This document shows positions 1 through 9,285 of a stretch of DNA of 64,000 nt, piece by piece (the stretch's first letter is position 1; every line of letters starts with the position of its first letter). Location: NCBI RefSeq assembly GCF_000785435.2, contig NZ_JTDB02000003.1, forward strand, positions 434,001-498,000, in the 5' to 3' direction. The notes beneath the pieces are model-generated. The model made no database searches. It had not been told where the DNA came from and saw nothing but the letters and a program-made list of their open reading frames with translations. The DNA is from Paraburkholderia sacchari. Its GTDB lineage: Bacteria > Pseudomonadota > Gammaproteobacteria > Burkholderiales > Burkholderiaceae. The translations under genes and the position numbers were made by a program.

Positions 1-35
1 GGCGGGGTTTTGTGGGGCTGTCTGAAACGTCGTTC

Positions 36-125
36 TGGCGGAGGCGGTGAGATTCGAACTCACGGAAGGGTTACCCCTTCGCCGGTTTTCAAGACCGGTG
101 CATTCAACCACTCTGCCACACCTCC
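36..125 (-). tRNA. tRNA-Ser (anticodon TGA)
   Basis: The minus strand folds into a class II (long variable arm) tRNA with a 7-bp acceptor stem, GGAGGTG paired with CGCCTCC. The anticodon loop CTTGAAA contains TGA, and the T-arm carries GTTCGAATC. The 3' CCA is encoded at 36-38. A -10-like TACAAT lies at 141-136, just upstream of the 5' end; no good -35 is visible. It reads the UCA serine codon. Confidence 0.96.
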
Positions 126-191
126 GGAGCCGCGCATTGTAACCCGAAATCCGTGCGCGCCGGCAGTCCCCCATTCATCTTGATTTGAGCC

Positions 192-1409
192 TCAGACAGG
201 CTCTTTGAGAAACAGCTCCTGCAGGTCGTTGAGAAACCGCTGACCCAGCTCCGTGGGCACGATCTTCTCGTAGTCGCGCAGGATCAGCCCGCGCTTCTCC
301 GCTTCCTGCAGCGCGGGCTCGATCGTCGTGATCGGCAGGCCGGTGCGTTCCAGGAAGCGATGCACGGGGAAGCCCTCTACGAGCCGCAGCGCATTGAGCA
401 TGAACTCGAACGGCAGATCGCGCGCGCTGACTTCGTGCTCTTCCTGGATCGGCTTGCCCGCGCGCGCTTCTTCGATGAACGTAGCCGGGTGCTTGTAGCG
501 CACCTGCCGCACGATGCGGTTCGGGAACGACAGCTTCGAGTGCGCGCCCGCGCCAATGCCCAGGTAATCGCCGAAACGCCAGTAGTTGAGGTTGTGGCGG
601 CTCTGCCGGTTCGGCTGCGCATAGGCCGACACTTCGTACCGGCCATAACCGGCTTCGGCCGTGCGCGCGTGAATCCACTCCTGCATGTCGGCCGACAGAT
701 CGTCGTCGGGCACTTCGGGCGGGAACTTCGCGAACAGCGTGTTCGGTTCGAGCGTGAGGTGATAGAGCGACAAATGCGGTGGCGCGAACGAAAGCGCCAT
801 ATCGATATCGGCCTGGCATTCGGCCAGCGTCTGCTGCGGCAGCGCGAACATCAGGTCCAGATTGAAATTGTCGAACGTGTTTGCCGCAACCTCCACGGCA
901 TGCCGCGCCTGCGCGGCGTCGTGAATGCGCCCGAGCGCTTTCAGGTGCGCTTCGTTGAAGCTCTGGATACCCACCGAAAGGCGGTTCACGCCGCTCGCGC
1001 GAAATTGCGCGAACTTCGCGGCTTCGAAGGTGCCGGGGTTCGCTTCGAGCGTGATTTCGGCATCGGCGTCGAGCGGCAGCAGCGCGCGCACGTCGGAGAG
1101 CAGGCGATCGAGCCCCGCCGCCGAGAGCAAACTGGGCGTGCCCCCGCCGATGAACACCGTGTGCACCTGGCGGCCCCACACGAGCGGCAGCGCGTGTTCG
1201 AGGTCGGCGCGCAGCGCGTCGAGGTAGTCGTCTTCGGGAAAGCGCTCGCCTTTCCATTCGTGCGAGTTGAAATCGCAATACGGGCATTTGCGCACGCACC
1301 ACGGGAAATGCACGTAAAGCGATAGCGGCGGCAGCGAAGTCAGGCGGATGCTGCCAGGCATCGTGAACGACTGGATCACGTCGATGCCGGTGCGATGCTG
1401 CTGGCTCAC
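192..1409 (-). CDS. hemW: HemW-like radical SAM protein (heme chaperone)
   Basis: Radical SAM protein of the HemW/HemN-like family, 405 aa. HemW binds heme and a 4Fe-4S cluster and is thought to deliver heme to target proteins; it is not the coproporphyrinogen oxidase HemN. The cluster motif CVRKCPYCDF is near residues 38-47, followed by the HemW-type NSH, and the glycine-rich GGGTPSLL follows. I chose the GTG start at 1409 because it overlaps the rdgB stop as GTGA and has GGAG 7 nt upstream. The open frame runs further upstream but only as an antisense-like Arg-rich stretch inside rdgB. It is the third gene of rph-rdgB-hemW. Confidence 0.93.
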   Translation of the reverse strand: MSQQHRTGIDVIQSFTMPGSIRLTSLPPLSLYVHFPWCVRKCPYCDFNSHEWKGERFPEDDYLDALRADLEHALPLVWGRQVHTVFIGGGTPSLLSAAGLDRLLSDVRALLPLDADAEITLEANPGTFEAAKFAQFRASGVNRLSVGIQSFNEAHLKALGRIHDAAQARHAVEVAANTFDNFNLDLMFALPQQTLAECQADIDMALSFAPPHLSLYHLTLEPNTLFAKFPPEVPDDDLSADMQEWIHARTAEAGYGRYEVSAYAQPNRQSRHNLNYWRFGDYLGIGAGAHSKLSFPNRIVRQVRYKHPATFIEEARAGKPIQEEHEVSARDLPFEFMLNALRLVEGFPVHRFLERTGLPITTIEPALQEAEKRGLILRDYEKIVPTELGQRFLNDLQELFLKEPV

Positions 1410-2062
1410 GCTAGCTCCTCCAGCCGCGCGAGCAGTTGCCGCAAGGCGATGGCGCGATGGCTCGATGCGTTCTTCAGCGCGGGATCGAGTTCGGCGGCCG
1501 TGGCTTCGAGTCCCGGAAGGTAGAAGTACGGGTCGTAGCCGAAGCCGTTCTCGCCACGCGGCGCGTCGATCACGACGCCGTGCCAGCGGCCTTCGGCGAT
1601 CAGCGGTTCTGGGTCGTCGGCATGGCGCACGAGCGCAAGCACGCAGTAGTAGTAGGCGCGGTGATCGGCATGCGCCTTGAGGTTTTCGACGAGCAGCGCG
1701 TTGTTTGCCGCGTCGCTCTTCTCGCCGCCCGCAAGCTGCGCATAGCGCGCCGAATAGACGCCCGGCGCGCCGCGCAATGCGGGCACGCACAGGCCGGAGT
1801 CGTCGGCGAGGGCGGGCAGGCCCGTGAGCTTCGCCGCATGGCGCGCTTTGGCGAGCGCGTTCTCGACGAACGTGATGTGCGGCTCCTCGGCTTCCGGAAC
1901 ATTCAATGCGCCTTGCGGCACGAGTTCGATGCCCGCTGCGCCCAGCAGCGCCGCGAACTCGCGCAGCTTGCCCGCGTTGTTCGAGGCGAGCACGACGCGC
2001 GAAAGCGTGGCTACGCCCGGCGTGGCGACGCCCGGCGTAGCCGTATCCGGCGAATTAGCCAT
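1406..2062 (-). CDS. rdgB: RdgB/HAM1 non-canonical purine NTP pyrophosphatase
   Basis: Hydrolyses XTP, dITP and ITP to monophosphates, keeping deaminated purines out of DNA and RNA. The family motif [10 protein letters not shown] is at about residues 28-37, and the active-site DDSGLCV lies mid-protein. It is 218 aa, slightly longer than the roughly 200 aa family norm because of an N-terminal extension with the repeat [11 protein letters not shown]. The extension comes from an imperfect 15-bp DNA repeat. The ATG overlaps the end of rph by 8 nt (ATGGCTAA), implying translational coupling, and the gene's own stop overlaps the hemW start. Confidence 0.95.
   Translation of the reverse strand: MANSPDTATPGVATPGVATLSRVVLASNNAGKLREFAALLGAAGIELVPQGALNVPEAEEPHITFVENALAKARHAAKLTGLPALADDSGLCVPALRGAPGVYSARYAQLAGGEKSDAANNALLVENLKAHADHRAYYYCVLALVRHADDPEPLIAEGRWHGVVIDAPRGENGFGYDPYFYLPGLEATAAELDPALKNASSHRAIALRQLLARLEELA
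2010..2052. repeat. imperfect 15-bp tandem repeat, about three units
   Basis: Units start at 2010, 2025 and 2040 and share the core CGCCCGGCGT; the third is degenerate. Since 15 bp is in frame, each unit adds five residues (TPGVA) to the RdgB N-terminus without breaking the gene. Confidence 0.8.
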
Positions 2063-2795
2063 GCGCGATCTCCAGCGCGGCCTTCTGCTTTTCGATCAGA
2101 GAGACAATGCCGCTTTGCGCGAGATCCAGCAGCGCGTTCAATTCGGTGCGCGAGAATGCTGCGCCCTCGGCGGTGCCTTGTACTTCGACCATTCCGCCGG
2201 AGCCGGTCATCACGACGTTCATGTCGGTGTCGCACTGCGAGTCTTCGTCATAGTCGAGGTCGAGCACCGGCACGCCTTCGTACATGCCTACCGAGATCGC
2301 CGCCACGTAGTCGGTGATCGGCGAACGCTCGACGCGGCCCGTCGCGAGCAGTTTCGTGACGGCGTCGTGCGCCGCCACGAACGCGCCCGTGATGCTGGCC
2401 GTGCGCGTGCCGCCATCGGCTTGCAGCACGTCGCAGTCGAGATTGATGGTGCGCGCGCCGAGCAATTCGAGGTCGAACACGGCGCGCATCGCACGGCCGA
2501 TCAGGCGCTGGATTTCCTGGGTGCGGCCAGTCTGCTTGCCGCGCGCGGCTTCGCGGTCGCTGCGCGTATGGGTGGCGCGCGGCAGCATGCCGTATTCGGC
2601 GGTGAGCCAGCCCTGGCCCTTGTCGCGCAGGAACGGCGGCACGCTTTCGGAGACGCTCGCGGTGCACAGCACCTTGGTGTCGCCGAATTCGACCAGGACC
2701 GAACCTTCGGCGTGCTTCGTGTAATGGCGGGTGATGCGGACGTCGCGAAGCTGGTCGGCGGTGCGGCCGGAGGGGCGCTGGATGGATTGGGTCAT
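2055..2795 (-). CDS. rph: ribonuclease PH
   Basis: Phosphate-dependent 3'-5' exoribonuclease that trims tRNA 3' ends. The product is 246 aa, a typical length. It opens with [13 protein letters not shown] and has the RNase PH signature VLCTASV near residue 40, then [15 protein letters not shown] in the catalytic core. I used the ATG at 2795 because homology-like sequence begins there; the longer open frame would add about 43 Pro/Arg-rich residues. It is the first gene of rph-rdgB-hemW and divergent from yicC. Confidence 0.95.
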   Translation of the reverse strand: MTQSIQRPSGRTADQLRDVRITRHYTKHAEGSVLVEFGDTKVLCTASVSESVPPFLRDKGQGWLTAEYGMLPRATHTRSDREAARGKQTGRTQEIQRLIGRAMRAVFDLELLGARTINLDCDVLQADGGTRTASITGAFVAAHDAVTKLLATGRVERSPITDYVAAISVGMYEGVPVLDLDYDEDSQCDTDMNVVMTGSGGMVEVQGTAEGAAFSRTELNALLDLAQSGIVSLIEKQKAALEIAHG

Positions 2796-3069
2796 CGTCG
2801 GGCGTGCACGAGGGCACGAAACAGGAAGGGGAAACCGTAATTTTACCGTCTTCGCACGGCAGGCGATGGGCGCGCACCAGGGGCCGGGCGTGGGGCCCGC
2901 TGCGCGCGGCGGTGGCGTTGCCAAAAATGGGATAATAGGGGTTCTCCGCCCCGCGCGTTATTGCCAGCACGACAGCCAGCACGAAACCACGCCGGGCGCC
3001 TCGATTCCTCTTGTCGTGGCCCGCGCTTTTCACGAAGCGCTCGGCCATGGCTTTATCGCGAGACGAACC

Positions 3070-4008
3070 ATGATTTACAGCATGACCGGCTATGCCAGCG
3101 CCACGCGCGAACTCGTCGCGGCATCGGGCACGGGCGGCGCCAGTGTTTCCGTCGAACTGCGCACCGTGAATTCGCGTTTTCTCGACCTGAACTTCCGCAT
3201 GCCCGAAGACGTGCGCGTGTGCGAGCCCACGCTGCGCGAAATGCTGATGACAAAGCTCTCGCGCGGCAAGGTCGATATCCGCATCAACATCCAGCGCAGC
3301 GAACAGGCTGCCAGCGCGGGCGCGCTCAACCGCGATGCGCTCGAACAGCTCGCGACGCTCGAGCGCGCCGTGCTCGAAGCGTTTCCCGAGTCGGGCCGTC
3401 TGCGCACCGGCGAGATTTTGCGCTGGCCGGGCGTGCTTGCGGAAAGCGGCGTGGCGCCCGAAGTGCTGCGCGACGCGGTGCTCGGCTGCGGCAAGCAGGC
3501 CATCGCCGACCTGATCGACGTGCGTGCGCGCGAAGGCGCGCAACTCGCGAACATGCTGCTCGCGAACGTCACGGAAATGGAGTCGATCGTCGCGAAGATC
3601 ACGCCGCTCGTGCCGGACTTGATCGTCAAGCATCAGCAGAAGATCGTCGAGCGCTTGCAGGAAGCGCTCGGCATTGCCGCGCCGGAAAGCGCGAACGGCA
3701 ACGGCACGATCGGCAATGTTACGCGCGAGGAAATTTCCGAGCGCATCCGCCAGGAAGTGACGATGTACGGCATCCGCATCGACATCGCTGAAGAACTCTC
3801 GCGCCTCACCGCGCATCTGGGCGAAACGCGTCATGTGATCGAGAAGGGCGGCCGCGTGGGCAAGCGTCTGGACTTCATGATGCAAGAGCTCAATCGCGAA
3901 GCGAATACGCTCGGCTCGAAGGCGGCCGCGAAGGAACTCGCCGATGCCTCGATGACGCTCAAGCTCCTCATCGAGCAGATGCGCGAGCAGGTGCAGAACC
4001 TCGAATAA
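3070..4008 (+). CDS. yicC: YicC-family endoribonuclease
   Basis: The N-terminus [15 protein letters not shown] is the diagnostic start of YicC, and the C-terminal DUF1732 part contains [19 protein letters not shown]. YicC proteins are endoribonucleases linked to stationary-phase RNA turnover. The product is 312 aa, somewhat longer than the usual 290 aa. The adjacency to gmk is common in proteobacteria. An upstream in-frame extension exists but lies over the divergent rph promoter region, so I kept the ATG at 3070. Confidence 0.93.
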   Translation: MIYSMTGYASATRELVAASGTGGASVSVELRTVNSRFLDLNFRMPEDVRVCEPTLREMLMTKLSRGKVDIRINIQRSEQAASAGALNRDALEQLATLERAVLEAFPESGRLRTGEILRWPGVLAESGVAPEVLRDAVLGCGKQAIADLIDVRAREGAQLANMLLANVTEMESIVAKITPLVPDLIVKHQQKIVERLQEALGIAAPESANGNGTIGNVTREEISERIRQEVTMYGIRIDIAEELSRLTAHLGETRHVIEKGGRVGKRLDFMMQELNREANTLGSKAAAKELADASMTLKLLIEQMREQVQNLE

Positions 4009-4090
4009 ACATGGCGTGCCGCGCGTTTATGGAAACTCAGGGCAACGCGGCAAAGGTAGCAACTCAACAGCCATTCAGGAAGCAACGAAT

Positions 4091-4813
4091 ATGATCGACC
4101 AATCCAGCAGCCAGAGCAGCCATAGCGGCGGCAAGGCAGAAACGAAACCGCGCAATCCGTACGCGGGCGTCTATCCGGGCAATCTTTTCATGGTGGTGGC
4201 ACCGTCGGGCGCGGGCAAGTCCACGCTCGTGAACGCGCTGCTCGCCGAAGACAGCGCGATCCGTTTGTCGATTTCGTACACCACGCGCGCACCGCGCTCG
4301 AAGGAGCGTGACGGCGAGCACTATCACTTCACGAGCGTCGACGATTTTCTCTCGCGTCATGCCGACGACGAGTTTCTCGAAAGCGCGGAAGTGCATGGCA
4401 ACTACTACGCCACGTCGCGCGTGTGGATCGAAGAGCAGATGAAAATCGGCCATGACGTGCTGCTCGAAATCGACTGGCAGGGTGCGCAACAGGTGAAGAA
4501 GCGGTTTCGCAATGCCGTGGAAATTTTCATCCTGCCGCCGTCGCTCGATGCGCTTGCCGAGCGCCTGAAAAAGCGCGGCGAAGACGAGCCCAATGTCATC
4601 ACGCGACGCCTGCTTGCAGCGGGTAGCGAGATGGCGCACGCGAGCGAAGCGGAGTATGTCGTGATCAACGAGAACTTCGATCGTGCGCTGCAGGAATTGC
4701 GCAATATCGTGAGCGCAACGCGTCTGCGCTTTGCGTCGCAATACGCGCGGCACACCGAGCTATTCGTGCAGCTCGGTATCCACCAGCCGCAGCCCGGCGC
4801 ATCGGGCACATAA
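4091..4813 (+). CDS. gmk: guanylate kinase
   Basis: Phosphorylates GMP to GDP with ATP. The P-loop APSGAGKST is near residues 38-46, followed by SYTTRAPR and GEHYHF of the GMP-binding region. It is 240 aa, about 30 longer than E. coli Gmk because of a Ser/Gln-rich N-terminal tail before [10 protein letters not shown]. The ATG at 4091 has AGGAAG upstream. It is followed by rpoZ and spoT, the usual order. Confidence 0.96.
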   Translation: MIDQSSSQSSHSGGKAETKPRNPYAGVYPGNLFMVVAPSGAGKSTLVNALLAEDSAIRLSISYTTRAPRSKERDGEHYHFTSVDDFLSRHADDEFLESAEVHGNYYATSRVWIEEQMKIGHDVLLEIDWQGAQQVKKRFRNAVEIFILPPSLDALAERLKKRGEDEPNVITRRLLAAGSEMAHASEAEYVVINENFDRALQELRNIVSATRLRFASQYARHTELFVQLGIHQPQPGASGT

Positions 4814-4852
4814 GGTAGAATAAGAACCTGCTGAAATGGGAAGGAACCCGAC

Positions 4853-5056
4853 ATGGCCCGCATCACCGTCGAAGACTGTCTGAAACAAATTCCGAATCGC
4901 TTCGAACTGGCGCTCGCTGCAACGTATCGCGCACGCCAGCTCGCCCAAGGCCACACGCCGAAGATCGAAAGCCGCGACAAGCCTACTGTCGTCGCGCTGC
5001 GCGAGATCGCGGCTGGCCAGGTCGGTCTGGAAATGCTGAAAAAGGTGCCCGTCTAA
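4853..5056 (+). CDS. rpoZ: RNA polymerase omega subunit
   Basis: 67-aa omega subunit, complete. It begins [19 protein letters not shown] and has the conserved RARQLAQG and [13 protein letters not shown] segments. It stabilises beta-prime and, with it, forms one ppGpp site in proteobacterial RNA polymerase. Its place directly before spoT, the ppGpp enzyme, fits. AAGGA precedes the ATG. Confidence 0.97.
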   Translation: MARITVEDCLKQIPNRFELALAATYRARQLAQGHTPKIESRDKPTVVALREIAAGQVGLEMLKKVPV

Positions 5057-5182
5057 CGGTGCGCCGCACAGTTGCACGTGGGACAACGCAGTACACTGTA
5101 GTACCCATTCGTCATGTAATTCGCGCCGGGCATCGCGCACCGCGCGCAAACCGTCAACGCCAGACCTGATACGGAGGGGAAC

Positions 5183-7549
5183 ATGAGCACCACGCCCTCG
5201 CCGGCCACCGAGGTGGACCAGGAAGCCGAGACTGCCAGCCCTGCGCGCAATTACATCGACGCGGTCCTCGAACAGTCGTTTCGTCATCTGTTCGGGCCGA
5301 CCGCCACACCGGAGCAGCCTCGCAAGCACGGTGTCGTTTCCATCGCCAATCTGACCGCAGCGCTTTCCGGCTACCTCACGCCCGAGGAAATCAAGGAAGT
5401 CAAAGCGGCGTTTCACTTCAGCGATGAAGCCCACCTCGGGCAATATCGTCAGAGTGGCGAACCCTATATCACCCATCCCGTTGCCGTCGCGGAAATCTGC
5501 GCCGGCTGGAAGCTCGACGCCCAGTCGATCCAGGCAGCGCTGCTGCACGACGTGATGGAAGACCAGGGCGTGACCAAGACCGAGCTCGCCGAGCGTTTCG
5601 GTCCGAAGGTCGCGGAACTGGTCGACGGCCTGTCGAAACTCGACAAGATGGAGTTTCGCAATCGCGAAGAAGCGCAGGCGGAAAACTTCCGCAAGATGCT
5701 GCTCGCGATGGCGCGCGACGTGCGCGTGATTCTCGTGAAGCTCGCCGACCGCCTGCACAATATGCGCACGCTTGGCGCGGTTCCGCCCGAGAAGCGCCGC
5801 CGCGTGGCGCGCGAGACCATCGACATCTACGCGCCCATCGCGCATCGCCTTGGCCTGAACAATACCTATCGCGAGCTGCAGGACCTGAGCTTCGCGAACT
5901 TCAATCCGAATCGCTACGCCACGCTCGAAAAAGCGGTGAAGGCCGCGCGCGGCAATCGCCGCGAGGTGGTGAGCAAGATTCTGGAATCAGTGCAGCGCGC
6001 GATCGCCGACGCGAAGATCGACGCGGAGGTCACCGGCCGCGAGAAAACCATCTTCAGCATCTACAAGAAGATGCGCGACAAGCAATTGTCGTTCTCGCAG
6101 GTGCTCGACGTGTACGGTTTTCGCGTGGTGGTGGACTCGCCGCTCGAGTGCTACACCTGCATCGGCGCGCTGCATGCGCTCTACAAGCCCGTGCCGGGCA
6201 AGTTCAAGGACTACATCGCCATTCCGAAAGTGAACGGCTATCAGTCCCTGCACACCACGCTGGTGGGTCCGTTCGGCGCGCCCATCGAGTTCCAGGTGCG
6301 CACGCGCAAGATGCACGAAGTCGCCGAAGCAGGCGTGGCGGCGCACTGGCTCTACAAGAACGGCAGCGCCGATCTCAACGACGTCCAGAAGCGCGCGCAC
6401 CAGTGGCTCAAGTCGCTGCTCGATATCCAGAGCGAGGTGGGCGACTCCAGCGAGTTCCTCGAACACGTCAAGATCGACCTGTTCCCTGATGCCGTCTATG
6501 TGTTCACGCCGAAGTCGAAGATCATGGCGCTGCCGCGCGGCGCCACGGCGCTCGACTTCGCGTATTCGATCCACAGCGACTTGGGCAACCAGTGCGTCGC
6601 CGTGAAGATCAACAACGAACTGCTGCCGCTGCGCACGGAATTGAAGAGCGGCGACATCGTCGAGGTGATCACCGCGCCGTATTCGAAGCCGAATCCCGCA
6701 TGGCTCGGTTTCGTGCGCACCGGCAAGGCGCGCTCGGCCATTCGTCACTATCTGAAGACGATGCGGCTCACGGAGTCGGTGCAGCTTGGCGAGCGTCTCG
6801 TCGACCAGGCGCTCAAGGGCTATGGCTACCAGCTTGCGGATGTCACGCCGGAAGTGTGGGAAAAGCTGGTCCTGTGGACCGGCAACAAGAATCGCCAGGA
6901 GATCTTCGCGGACATCGGCCTCGGCCGGCGCGTGGCGGCGGTCATGGCCAAGCGCATCGAAGTGCTGATCAGCGGCCAGGACGCCGACGATGACGATCAC
7001 CAGCATCCGCAGCGCGACGCGAGCGCGCCGCATGCGCCGCCCGTGGTCATCACCGGCACCGAGGGCATGTCGGTGCAGCTTTCGGCCTGCTGCCGCCCGA
7101 TTCCGGGCGACGACATCATGGGCTATATCGGCATCGGCCTCGGCATGGCGATTCACACCACCGACTGCCGTGTCGCTCAGCGTATTCACCGGCGCGATCC
7201 GGGCCGCTGGATCGACGTGGCGTGGGCGCCGCAACCGGGGCGTCTTTTCGACGTTGCCGTTAAGGTGCTCGTGAAGAACACGAAGGGCGTATTCGCCCGC
7301 GTGGCCGCCGACATTACGTCCGCAGACGCCAACATCGTGCATATCGCCATGGACGACGACCTCGCGCAGGAATCCAACTTCCTGCGCTTCGTAATCCAGG
7401 TGAGCGACCGTGTGCACCTCGCGAACGTCATGCGTCGCGTGCGCACGAATCCGGACGTCATGCGTATCACGCGCGAGCGTCCCAGCGACGAAGGGCACCA
7501 TCGCCACGAGGGTGGCATGCGCATCGAGCGCGAGCGCGCCGATTATTGA
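5183..7549 (+). CDS. spoT: bifunctional (p)ppGpp synthetase/hydrolase
   Basis: Long RSH enzyme, 788 aa, that makes and degrades (p)ppGpp. Domains in order are: HD hydrolase (YITHPVAVAEI, then LLHDVMED, both needed for metal binding and intact), synthetase (FKDYIAIPKVNGYQSLHT), TGS (VYVFTPKSKIMALPRGATALDF), the zinc-finger/CC region (QLSACCRPIPGDDIMGYI), and a C-terminal ACT domain. The intact HD motif and location after rpoZ indicate SpoT rather than RelA. GGAGGGGA precedes the ATG. Confidence 0.96.
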   Translation: MSTTPSPATEVDQEAETASPARNYIDAVLEQSFRHLFGPTATPEQPRKHGVVSIANLTAALSGYLTPEEIKEVKAAFHFSDEAHLGQYRQSGEPYITHPVAVAEICAGWKLDAQSIQAALLHDVMEDQGVTKTELAERFGPKVAELVDGLSKLDKMEFRNREEAQAENFRKMLLAMARDVRVILVKLADRLHNMRTLGAVPPEKRRRVARETIDIYAPIAHRLGLNNTYRELQDLSFANFNPNRYATLEKAVKAARGNRREVVSKILESVQRAIADAKIDAEVTGREKTIFSIYKKMRDKQLSFSQVLDVYGFRVVVDSPLECYTCIGALHALYKPVPGKFKDYIAIPKVNGYQSLHTTLVGPFGAPIEFQVRTRKMHEVAEAGVAAHWLYKNGSADLNDVQKRAHQWLKSLLDIQSEVGDSSEFLEHVKIDLFPDAVYVFTPKSKIMALPRGATALDFAYSIHSDLGNQCVAVKINNELLPLRTELKSGDIVEVITAPYSKPNPAWLGFVRTGKARSAIRHYLKTMRLTESVQLGERLVDQALKGYGYQLADVTPEVWEKLVLWTGNKNRQEIFADIGLGRRVAAVMAKRIEVLISGQDADDDDHQHPQRDASAPHAPPVVITGTEGMSVQLSACCRPIPGDDIMGYIGIGLGMAIHTTDCRVAQRIHRRDPGRWIDVAWAPQPGRLFDVAVKVLVKNTKGVFARVAADITSADANIVHIAMDDDLAQESNFLRFVIQVSDRVHLANVMRRVRTNPDVMRITRERPSDEGHHRHEGGMRIERERADY

Positions 7550-7646
7550 CGGCGCTGGCAGCCTCTGAGTGGGCGCTGCCTGCACACACCTCGTGCCTGA
7601 CGCGGCCCGCGCCGTGCTCTGTTTCAACCGGAAACGAGGCAAAGCA

Positions 7647-8150
7647 ATGAACGTAGCTGACTTGACCGGCCTCGCGCTCGATTACTGGGTGGCGCGCAGC
7701 CTGCCGGACTTCGTGCGGGAGATCTATTTCACGGATAGCGGCGAGACCGTCGCGGTGCGCGGCAGCGACCGCGGCCGGCCGTGGGACGGGCGCTTCGAGC
7801 CATCCACGTCGTGGGAGGCCGCTGGCGTGGTGCTCGATCGCGCCCGGTGTTTCGAGCTAAGCGATTCGCACGAACCGCAGACCGATGAACCGGCGCGCTG
7901 CGTGGCACAGTTCGAGGGCAGTCCCCGCAAAGGCAAAGTCGAAGCGCGCGGTGCCACGACGCGTGAGGCCCTGCTGCGCGCGTTCGTTAAGAGCCGTTTT
8001 GGCGACACGGTGGAGGAGGTGCTGCGACGGCCACAGGCCGTGCTGGGCACGACTATGGCGCCAGTGGGAGCGCCGAGTGCGATTGGCGACGTGGATGACC
8101 TGCCGCGCCCGGATGCACAGATCGGCGATATTGGCGCGGCCCCGCGCTGA
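7647..8150 (+). CDS. DUF2591 / NinX-like protein
   Basis: 167 aa. The N-terminus (NVADLTGLALDYWVAR) and the later SWEAAGVVLDR resemble the DUF2591 family, best known from lambdoid phage NinX and prophage regions; function unknown. The ATG at 7647 has GAGG upstream. It sits alone between spoT and two tRNA-Arg genes, with no other phage gene nearby. The Pro/Ala-rich C-terminal tail (after about residue 125) looks unconserved. Family assignment is by eye. Confidence 0.75.
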   Translation: MNVADLTGLALDYWVARSLPDFVREIYFTDSGETVAVRGSDRGRPWDGRFEPSTSWEAAGVVLDRARCFELSDSHEPQTDEPARCVAQFEGSPRKGKVEARGATTREALLRAFVKSRFGDTVEEVLRRPQAVLGTTMAPVGAPSAIGDVDDLPRPDAQIGDIGAAPR

Positions 8151-8180
8151 ACGAACGCCCGTAAAAGCAATGAGCAAGGC

Positions 8181-8218
8181 ACAAAAACAAAGGGCCTTCC
8201 TGATTCAGGAAGGCCCTT
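8181..8218 (-). terminator. intrinsic terminator of the tRNA-Arg pair
   Basis: A perfect 12-bp stem, 8190-8201 with 8207-8218, has a 5-nt loop. On the minus strand it is followed by a T-rich tract (TTTGTTTTTG), so it ends transcription from the two tRNA-Arg genes. Confidence 0.9.
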
Positions 8219-8225
8219 CGAGAGG

Positions 8226-8302
8226 TGGCGCGGCTGGCAGGATTCGAACCCACGACCCCTTGGTTCGTAGCCAAGTACTCTATCCAACTGAGCTACAGCC
8301 GC
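8226..8302 (-). tRNA. tRNA-Arg (anticodon ACG), copy 2
   Basis: 77-nt cloverleaf on the minus strand with acceptor GCGGCTG/CAGCCGC, anticodon loop CTACGAA and GGTTCGAATCC T-arm; CCA is encoded. It is identical over its length to the copy at 8383-8459 and downstream of it in the same transcript. Confidence 0.97.
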
Positions 8303-8382
8303 ACGCTAAAAACGATACTACTTACTGCAGTGTACTGCTTGAGGTTTGCACCGGTCAGGCTTGGGCAAAACTCGCAAAAAGG

Positions 8383-8459
8383 TGGCGCGGCTGGCAGGAT
8401 TCGAACCCACGACCCCTTGGTTCGTAGCCAAGTACTCTATCCAACTGAGCTACAGCCGC
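8383..8459 (-). tRNA. tRNA-Arg (anticodon ACG), copy 1
   Basis: First of two tandem identical tRNA-Arg(ACG) genes, with CCA encoded. It is separated from copy 2 by 80 bp of unrelated sequence. The A34 of ACG is normally edited to inosine to read CGU, CGC and CGA. Confidence 0.97.
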
Positions 8460-8472
8460 ACGCAGAAGTGAG

Positions 8473-8478
8473 ATTATA
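8473..8478 (-). promoter_or_regulatory. -10 element of tRNA-Arg promoter
   Basis: TATAAT on the minus strand, 14 nt upstream of the first tRNA-Arg 5' end. Upstream is an A/T-rich stretch; the -35 is not clear-cut. Confidence 0.65.
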
Positions 8479-8638
8479 GCAACCTTTTTAAAAAAGGGAA
8501 GACCCTTATCGCGATTTGTTGGCGGGCGCGCTTCGTGTAACCTGAGAGGAAGGGCGCAGGTCCGAAGTGGGGCCCCTCGTTAGAGTCCGCAGTTGGGCCC
8601 GAAGCTGCTGCAAGCAACGTGTAGTGAACCGAACCATC

Positions 8639-9202
8639 ATGAACAAGGCATTTGTCAAAGAATCGACTGACAACGACGACGACGATCTCGAAGCCGGTCA
8701 TCCCGAAATTCCTGCGGGTACCAAGAACTACATCACGCCCGCCGGCTATGAACGCATGCGCAGCGAACTGCTGCATCTGATCGACGAGGCGCGGCCCGAG
8801 GTGGTCAAGCTCGTGTCGTGGGCCGCTTCGAACGGCGACCGCTCGGAGAACGGCGATTACATCTACGGCAAGCGCAGACTGCGCGAAATCGACCGGCGCA
8901 TTCGCTTTTTGACCAAGCGGCTCGATCTGGCCGAGGTGGTGGACAGCAGCCGCCAGGAAAGCGTGGATCAGGTGTTCTTCGGCGCGACCGTCGATTACGG
9001 CACCGAGGATGGCGAATCTCATACGGTCACGATAGTGGGTATCGACGAGGTTGATCTCGACCAGGGCCACGTGAGCTGGGTATCGCCGATTGCGCGCGCG
9101 CTCCTGAAGGCACGAATCGGCGACCAGGTAACGCTGCACACGCCTGCCGGGCCTGAGCCGGTCGACGTGCTGGACGTGCGATATCCCGCGCCGGGAGCGT
9201 AA
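8639..9202 (+). CDS. greB: transcription elongation factor GreB
   Basis: Rescues backtracked RNA polymerase by stimulating transcript cleavage. It has an N-terminal coiled coil (YITPAGYERMRSEL, then GDRSENGDYIYGKRRLREID, which carries the acidic DxxE-type tip) and a C-terminal FKBP-like domain (VFFGATVDYG, GDQVTLHTPAG). It is 187 aa against about 158 in E. coli; the excess is an N-terminal acidic tail (DNDDDDLE). No strong ribosome binding site is seen before the ATG. Confidence 0.94.
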   Translation: MNKAFVKESTDNDDDDLEAGHPEIPAGTKNYITPAGYERMRSELLHLIDEARPEVVKLVSWAASNGDRSENGDYIYGKRRLREIDRRIRFLTKRLDLAEVVDSSRQESVDQVFFGATVDYGTEDGESHTVTIVGIDEVDLDQGHVSWVSPIARALLKARIGDQVTLHTPAGPEPVDVLDVRYPAPGA

Positions 9203-9221
9203 AGCCTCGCGCAGAAATGAA

Positions 9222-9247
9222 AAAAGGCGCCGCAAGCGGCGCCTTTT
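9222..9247. terminator. bidirectional terminator between greB and porin
   Basis: A 12-bp stem AAAAGGCGCCGC/GCGGCGCCTTTT with a 2-nt loop. It has A's on one side and T's on the other, so it can serve both convergent genes. Confidence 0.88.
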
Positions 9248-9285
9248 AGCTGCACAGCAGGCCCGTGAGGCCTGCGCGGTGCTGC

